DNA from: a virus
Virus record (IMG/VR): IMGVR_UViG_3300009550_000053
Location: 1-27,841 of that record
DNA: 27,841 nucleotides
Direction: 5' to 3' (one strand)
The notes under the pieces are model-generated. The model saw nothing but the letters and a program-made list of their open reading frames with translations. It made no database searches and was not told the origin of the DNA. Positions 23,971-27,841 of this stretch are shown piece by piece (the stretch's first letter is position 1; the number at the start of each line of letters is the position of its first letter). The position numbers were made by a program, and so were the translations under genes.

Positions 23971-24419
23971 TATCTTAACCTTCTTAATTCTATTGTGAAA
24001 TTTGTTTGTATATTAAATTCTTTTATAATATAAAATACATCTACTAAGTATGAATCTCTCGCTTCAATATTTTTTATATTGACACCTGTCACATCGACTC
24101 TAGGTTCACTTCTTGAAATAGCTGTTCTAATTTCGTGTCTTAAAAAAATTCTTGTAAGTGGATCGTCTGGTTCGAACAATATACTACGTAAGTTAGCTCC
24201 AAAATCTTTGTTAAATGGTCTTTCAAACTCATTTGTCGATAATATATGTTGAAGAGACTGTTGGATTGCTCTATCATCTCGCAATGGAACAATATCTTTT
24301 TTTATAGGATGTAGTGTAAAATTCAAATCTAAATCTCTATGTTCTTTTTTACGAGCAACAATACTGGCCCCTTTAATGTTTCCAGTTATTTGTTTTGCTG
24401 CTGAAGTAAATCTTGCCAT
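23970..24419 (-). CDS. 25: Baseplate wedge protein gp25 (GPW/gp25 family)
   Basis: This 149-residue protein (T4 gp25 is 132) is the wedge component that nucleates sheath assembly at the baseplate; relatives exist in P2-like phages and type VI secretion systems. The family pattern is clear: DLDLNFTLHPIKKDI (29-43), the early helix AIQQSLQHIL (51-60), FERPFNKDFGANLRSILFEP (65-84), and the conserved Glu-Pro-Arg motif at 105-107 (SRSEPRVDV), which in this family holds the wedge core together. It is followed by a strand pair that ends NFTIELRRLR. The gene is followed directly by gp6 through a TAATG overlap, and gp25 binds gp6 in the T4 wedge. No Shine-Dalgarno sequence precedes the ATG; instead a late promoter box lies 5 nt upstream of it. 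Confidence 0.93.
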   Translation of the reverse strand: MARFTSAAKQITGNIKGASIVARKKEHRDLDLNFTLHPIKKDIVPLRDDRAIQQSLQHILSTNEFERPFNKDFGANLRSILFEPDDPLTRIFLRHEIRTAISRSEPRVDVTGVNIKNIEARDSYLVDVFYIIKEFNIQTNFTIELRRLR

Positions 24420-24424
24420 ATAAC

Positions 24425-24432
24425 TATTTATA
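24425..24432 (-). promoter_or_regulatory. T4-type late promoter box upstream of gp25
   Basis: Exact TATAAATA on the minus strand. It includes the TAA stop of the 360-residue gene. With T4 spacing, transcription would start at the A of the gp25 ATG. Confidence 0.6.
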
Positions 24433-25510
24433 CACTTTGACCGATCGTTTGGTCACTTAACGATGATTGAAATGTATTAGGTTCCTCCTTTATTCCTTCA
24501 AATCCACTTAAGTCTATCTTCTTTGGAAATCCTATTATTTCTAGAAAATCACAAAAATCTAATGTTAAAAATTCTACTAACTTTCCTAATCCAACTGCAT
24601 CAAGAGCATCTTTTACTGCTTGAATAGCTTCCTTTATTAAGAAAGAAAAATAATCCTGTGCAAATTCTTTTATTTTAGTCACTAATCTTGCTAATGTAAA
24701 TTCTGGTATTTCAACATCATCATTAAATTCACCACCTAATATTTCTTCTAAAGTAAATGGTCCAACCTTAATCGCCATTATTTCATCTATTTTTTCTTCA
24801 ATAGATTTTTCAGTATCATCTATTATTTTTAAAATCAACTCTTCAATTGCTTCTGCTGGATTTGTAGGAATCTTAAATCCTAAAGCATCTAAAGCATCCA
24901 AAGCAATATTGATTTGATTATTCATATATTCTTTTACTTTCATTCTAATAAAATCATCTATTTGATTTAACTTGTATTCTCTACTTTCAAATTTGTCTAT
25001 CATCAATTGATATTCTGGAGGAAGTAAATCATACATACTATCTACATCAATTTGGTCTTTTATACTCTGTAAATAATCTCTATCAGTTGCAAATTTTATT
25101 ACATCTATTTCAACACCTAAAATATTTACTGTAATTGAAATAGACGTGACATCTTTAATTATTTCCATGATTTTAGCTTGAACATAAGTACTATATTCAC
25201 CAATCATACGCCTAATCATTATCTCATATTCTTTTTCAGGTATTTCTAACTTTTCAAACTTAGGGTCATAAGGTCCTAAAATTTTATCTCTTATTTCATC
25301 TAATATCTTTTTTAATTTTTGAGCTTCTTCACTTACTTTATCTATTTCAGAAGTTATACCTTTTTCAGCTTCTGTAATTAAAGCTCCAAAATAGTTTGTT
25401 AAGTTTGCAGGTGTTGGTAATAATACATTAGGACATTCTAAAGGTGGAATTGTTCTATTAATTCTCTTCGCCGTTACGACTACTTCTTCAATTACCTGCT
25501 GTTCAGCCAT
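24428..25510 (-). CDS. Unrecognised helical virion protein with TonB-box-like N-terminus
   Basis: I do not recognise this 360-residue protein. It is rich in Glu, Lys, Ile and Leu and appears mostly alpha-helical, with possible coiled-coil segments at about residues 45-75 (SEIDKVSEEAQKLKKILDEI) and in the middle (EELILKIIDDTEKSIEEKID). This is unlike its beta-rich neighbours. No signal peptide or clear membrane helix is seen. Residues 7-16 read IEEVVVTAKR, close to the segment at the mature N-terminus of many TonB-dependent receptors. The gene is translationally coupled to gp5 (TAATG) and ends 8 nt before gp25, so it is probably a baseplate or injected virion component made with the hub and wedge. 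Possible roles are a hub accessory, a spike-associated protein or an ejected protein; none can be shown from the sequence. Confidence 0.8.
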   Translation of the reverse strand: MAEQQVIEEVVVTAKRINRTIPPLECPNVLLPTPANLTNYFGALITEAEKGITSEIDKVSEEAQKLKKILDEIRDKILGPYDPKFEKLEIPEKEYEIMIRRMIGEYSTYVQAKIMEIIKDVTSISITVNILGVEIDVIKFATDRDYLQSIKDQIDVDSMYDLLPPEYQLMIDKFESREYKLNQIDDFIRMKVKEYMNNQINIALDALDALGFKIPTNPAEAIEELILKIIDDTEKSIEEKIDEIMAIKVGPFTLEEILGGEFNDDVEIPEFTLARLVTKIKEFAQDYFSFLIKEAIQAVKDALDAVGLGKLVEFLTLDFCDFLEIIGFPKKIDLSGFEGIKEEPNTFQSSLSDQTIGQSV

Positions 25511-26124
25511 TATGTTATTTTCGTTTTTCCACCTGAAGCAGATTTAATTAATATATTACCTTCTCTATCCATTACAATATAAGAACCTGATGCATGCTTA
25601 AATACTAATCTATCCGTAGAGCTTGTGACATGAATTTTATTATGAATACTTGGTCTATCATCAAAACCTGTGCCAACATCAGGATTACCTATACCTACTA
25701 AATCAGCAAGTGAACCTAAAGGACTTGCAGTCACTGAATCAAAAAGAGTTTTTTCTCCAGTAGGTATTTTATTTTTATGACCTGCTGGAGAATCTGGAAG
25801 AGTATTACTCATAAATCTAGATTGTATACTTCCAAGTATAATTGGGTCTTGAGCACTTGAACCATCTCTAAAAAAACCAACAACCCACGAACGAACTTCT
25901 AATCCATGAGTACTACCACGGTTATAGTTAGATGCAGATGTTGTTGGCATCATTACAGTTGCCCATGGTAAATCATCTGTAGATGGTCCACCATTTTTTT
26001 CTTCTTCATAATAACCATAGGCTCTTACTTTTACTCTATTATAAAGTTCTGTATCATCTATATCTTCTACTTCACCTATAAACCAATGAAAGTCATTTCC
26101 TATAAATCCATCACTACGTTTCAC
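25510..26124 (-). CDS. 5: Baseplate spike protein gp5, short form (OB fold, no lysozyme)
   Basis: This protein of 204 residues corresponds to the N-terminal OB-fold domain of T4 gp5, which caps the hub and starts the membrane-piercing spike. Diagnostic features are FHWFIGEVEDIDD (12-24), RVKVRAYGYYEEEK (30-43), TDDLPWATVMMPTTSAS (49-65), SWVVGFFRDGSSAQDPIILG (79-98). The last 35 residues (DRLVFKHASGSYIVMDREGN onward) look like the first strands of a beta-helix. T4 gp5 is 575 residues with a lysozyme domain and a long beta-helix; both are missing here, as is usual in marine T4-like phages. The start codon is GTG (26122-26124). It lies inside the gp27 end and is preceded by GGAGAGG nine bases upstream. 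The stop overlaps the next ATG (TAATG). Confidence 0.85.
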   Translation of the reverse strand: MKRSDGFIGNDFHWFIGEVEDIDDTELYNRVKVRAYGYYEEEKNGGPSTDDLPWATVMMPTTSASNYNRGSTHGLEVRSWVVGFFRDGSSAQDPIILGSIQSRFMSNTLPDSPAGHKNKIPTGEKTLFDSVTASPLGSLADLVGIGNPDVGTGFDDRPSIHNKIHVTSSTDRLVFKHASGSYIVMDREGNILIKSASGGKTKIT

Positions 26125-27520
26125 TGCCTGCTACCTCTCCTTTTTGTAAACTATCGATATTCTCTGGTAGAGAATCTCTTACCAATGTTAAAGTTTGTTT
26201 GAACTCTGATTCAAATTTACTTACTATTTTTTTAATTAGATATTTTCCACCTATATATTTATCCATCATATTTTCTTCAGCTATTCTAGCTGCAGATGAT
26301 GCTTTACTTATATCAATTTGAATAACTTTACCAACTTCTAATCCAAAATCTCCATGTACATCCGTTTCCATTGTGTGAGTATGCATTGCTAAGTAATTAG
26401 ATTCCCCTTCAAGTATAGTAATATTTAGAGGTGAATGAAAGTTAACATTATCAGCATTTTTACCAAGTGATCCGTCAAACGCTCTAGAGTTTATGTTAAC
26501 ATAATAATCTCTAGCGTCAGTTATTTCATCTAAAAATCTATCTTGAATTCTTTCATTTTTTGAAAAAGGAGGATTCTTATTTAAAGTTTTATCTCCTTTA
26601 TATTTGAATGTTTCTGATGTATAAGTTTTTGTGGCTATGTCTAAAAAGTTTCCTCTAGAGCCGTATACACCAGCTCCAACGTTTACGAATTGAGAATAAT
26701 TATAAGGGGATGAAAATTTTAAAATTCTCTTAGAAAGTTCATCATAGTATTCCGGCGATCCTTGTTTGAATTCATAATAGTTTTTAAATTCATATGTTTG
26801 ATATATCTCTTTATCATACATACTTCCTAAATCATCTAAGTGTATTCCTTTATGACATGTTTCATAAAAGAAAAATGGCATGCCATCTCCAGTGTATGCA
26901 TTATTTAATAACCATGTAGCAGCCTTTAATGGTTTCATCATAGGATACACACCTTTAATAGGTTGTTTAGTTGATGGATTAAAAACGCCCTTTGTTTCTT
27001 CAATTCCTAAACCAACCATTATATCTCCAATCAATTCACCTATGGTTCCTTTAAAAGCAGATTTTAAAACTGAAGCATTACTATTTACTAATTGTTTTGA
27101 TACAAAACTTAAACGATAAAATTGTCGTGAAGCATATTCTCTTGAATAATCACTTATCTCAGTAATTACAGTATCTAATTTCCATTCTTGACGAGGCTCA
27201 GGTTGATTAGTACCTTCCATTAAATTATTTCTTACTATGTTAAGTTCTAATCTTTCACCACCATTTAATTTTAATCGTTGTAAAATATTAGCTGCATCTT
27301 GACAAAAAATACTACCTACAATATAAGGTGTACTTAAATCTTCTGTAATTTCTAAACTTAAAATAAACTCAGCTTTTTGACCACCTGATACACCACCAAT
27401 TGTGACTGGATTTGTACCCTTTTGATTACTTGGATATAATAAAGCTTTTTTTATTTCATATGAACCAGGATGCGTAGTTGCGCCTGCTCCAGAAATTATA
27501 TCTGTTTGTACGTTAGACAT
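26114..27520 (-). CDS. 27: Baseplate hub protein, gp27-like
   Basis: This 468-residue protein (T4 gp27 is about 390) is read as the hub ring protein that joins the tail tube to the spike. Its N-terminal part has the beta-rich pattern of hub proteins (AEFILSLEITEDLSTPYIVG, then IVRNNL and EWKLDTVITEISD). The middle has the tail-hub signature WLLNNAYTGDGMPFFFYET. The C-terminal part (LAMHTHTMETDVHGDFGLEV, then GKYLIKKIVSKFE and KQTLTLVRDSL) is typical of the domain that closes the ring. The ATG overlaps the preceding gene by 8 nt and has only a weak ribosome binding site, which suggests coupling. It overlaps the downstream gp5-like gene by 11 nt; gp27 and gp5 form one hub-spike complex in T4, so the order supports the call. 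The identification comes from pattern and position, not from an alignment. Confidence 0.72.
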   Translation of the reverse strand: MSNVQTDIISGAGATTHPGSYEIKKALLYPSNQKGTNPVTIGGVSGGQKAEFILSLEITEDLSTPYIVGSIFCQDAANILQRLKLNGGERLELNIVRNNLMEGTNQPEPRQEWKLDTVITEISDYSREYASRQFYRLSFVSKQLVNSNASVLKSAFKGTIGELIGDIMVGLGIEETKGVFNPSTKQPIKGVYPMMKPLKAATWLLNNAYTGDGMPFFFYETCHKGIHLDDLGSMYDKEIYQTYEFKNYYEFKQGSPEYYDELSKRILKFSSPYNYSQFVNVGAGVYGSRGNFLDIATKTYTSETFKYKGDKTLNKNPPFSKNERIQDRFLDEITDARDYYVNINSRAFDGSLGKNADNVNFHSPLNITILEGESNYLAMHTHTMETDVHGDFGLEVGKVIQIDISKASSAARIAEENMMDKYIGGKYLIKKIVSKFESEFKQTLTLVRDSLPENIDSLQKGEVAGSET

Positions 27521-27841
27521 TTATTAATCTTTCAAATTCATCCATAAATTCTTCTATACGATTTATATTAATATATCGTATTTTAGATCTTACATCATTT
27601 TTTTCGTATTCTTTTTCTCTATATGTTGAAAATGCTAAATCACTTGATGCAACACCGCCTGTAATATGTAATGCATTTGCGACAGGTTTCCTTGCTCCGT
27701 CAAATTCTGAATAGTAATAGTATGGCGCATCAGCATAATTATAAACTCTAAATGTATTTACTAAATCACTACTCGTTCCACCTTTTACAGCTTCTTGAAC
27801 TCCATTTGGTTCATGCATATTTCCTTGAAAAGCTCCTGTCA
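27513..27841 (-). CDS. 53: Baseplate wedge protein gp53, C-terminal part (5' end outside window)
   Basis: The reading frame is open to the window edge: seven codons (TGAFQGN) precede the first ATG at 27818, so that ATG is probably internal and the gene starts outside the window. About 108 residues are visible. The end of the protein (REKEYEKND, then a charged stretch and EEFMDEFERLINV) matches the pattern I know from gp53 proteins of marine T4-like phages, where an E/K-rich segment is followed by a final helix of the form xEFxxEFxxLI. In T4, gp53 is a wedge component that helps join wedges around the hub. It overlaps the next gene by 8 nt (ATGTCTAA), and a baseplate hub gene directly downstream fits this role. 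The identification rests on the C-terminal part only; the family is likely but not certain. Confidence 0.68.
   Translation of the reverse strand, partial: TGAFQGNMHEPNGVQEAVKGGTSSDLVNTFRVYNYADAPYYYYSEFDGARKPVANALHITGGVASSDLAFSTYREKEYEKNDVRSKIRYININRIEEFMDEFERLINV

Noticed and set aside
27513-27818. Complete 101-residue gene starting at ATG 27818
   Set aside because: The frame is open upstream to the window edge and the sequence matches only the C-terminal part of gp53, so a partial longer gene is more likely.
1-27841. tRNA genes, integrase, transposase or homing endonuclease
   Set aside because: The window is filled almost completely with structural genes; no gap is long enough and no such protein signature is present.

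Overview
The window reads as part of the late structural region of a T4-like marine myovirus. All sixteen supportable genes lie on the minus strand, so transcription runs from high to low coordinates. Genes abut, overlap by 1-11 nt, or are separated by at most 82 nt. The DNA is visibly AT-rich. The gene set (gp53, gp27, short gp5, gp25, gp6, long gp8, a DUF4815 giant protein, then a row of fibre genes) resembles that of marine T4-like phages of cyanobacteria and SAR11 (Pelagibacter). The sequence alone does not settle the host. No tRNA, integrase, transposase or CRISPR array is seen.

Baseplate block (about 27841 down to 12189). It starts with the C-terminal part of gp53 (wedge). Next come a gp27-like hub ring protein, a minimal gp5 with an OB fold but no lysozyme domain, and an unrecognised helical protein of 360 residues with a TonB-box-like N-terminus. 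These are followed by gp25 and gp6 (wedge), a 976-residue structural protein in the place where T4 has gp7, an enlarged gp8, and a 1757-residue protein with an N-terminal DUF4815 domain. Several junctions are TAATG stop/start overlaps, which suggests coupled translation.

Fibre block (12180 down to 1). A 65-residue coiled-coil protein comes first, followed by a 1205-residue fibre with a C-terminal S74 intramolecular chaperone. A 111-residue Ig-like protein, a 71-residue protein and a 496-residue fibre come next; the last two both end in Gly-Gly-Thr-Tyr. Then come a 1199-residue multi-domain fibre with a TTG start, a 671-residue fibre with a second S74 domain, and a fibre gene cut by the window edge. 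The fibres share recurring modules and look like a recombining host-range cassette.

Regulation. Exact copies of the T4 late promoter box TATAAATA occur on the minus strand just upstream of gp25, gp8, the 111-residue gene and the 671-residue gene. Two further copies lie inside genes. In two cases the box contains the stop codon of the gene before it.

Most notable observations: a cupredoxin-like domain with a complete His/Cys/His/Met ligand set inside a tail fibre; a strong context-dependent use of the Val codon GTC before Thr, giving GTSAC pentamers; a 60-bp patch of 70% GC in one of two tandem repeats; a 19-bp direct repeat bracketing a whole fibre gene; and the 360-residue protein inserted in the hub-wedge cluster.
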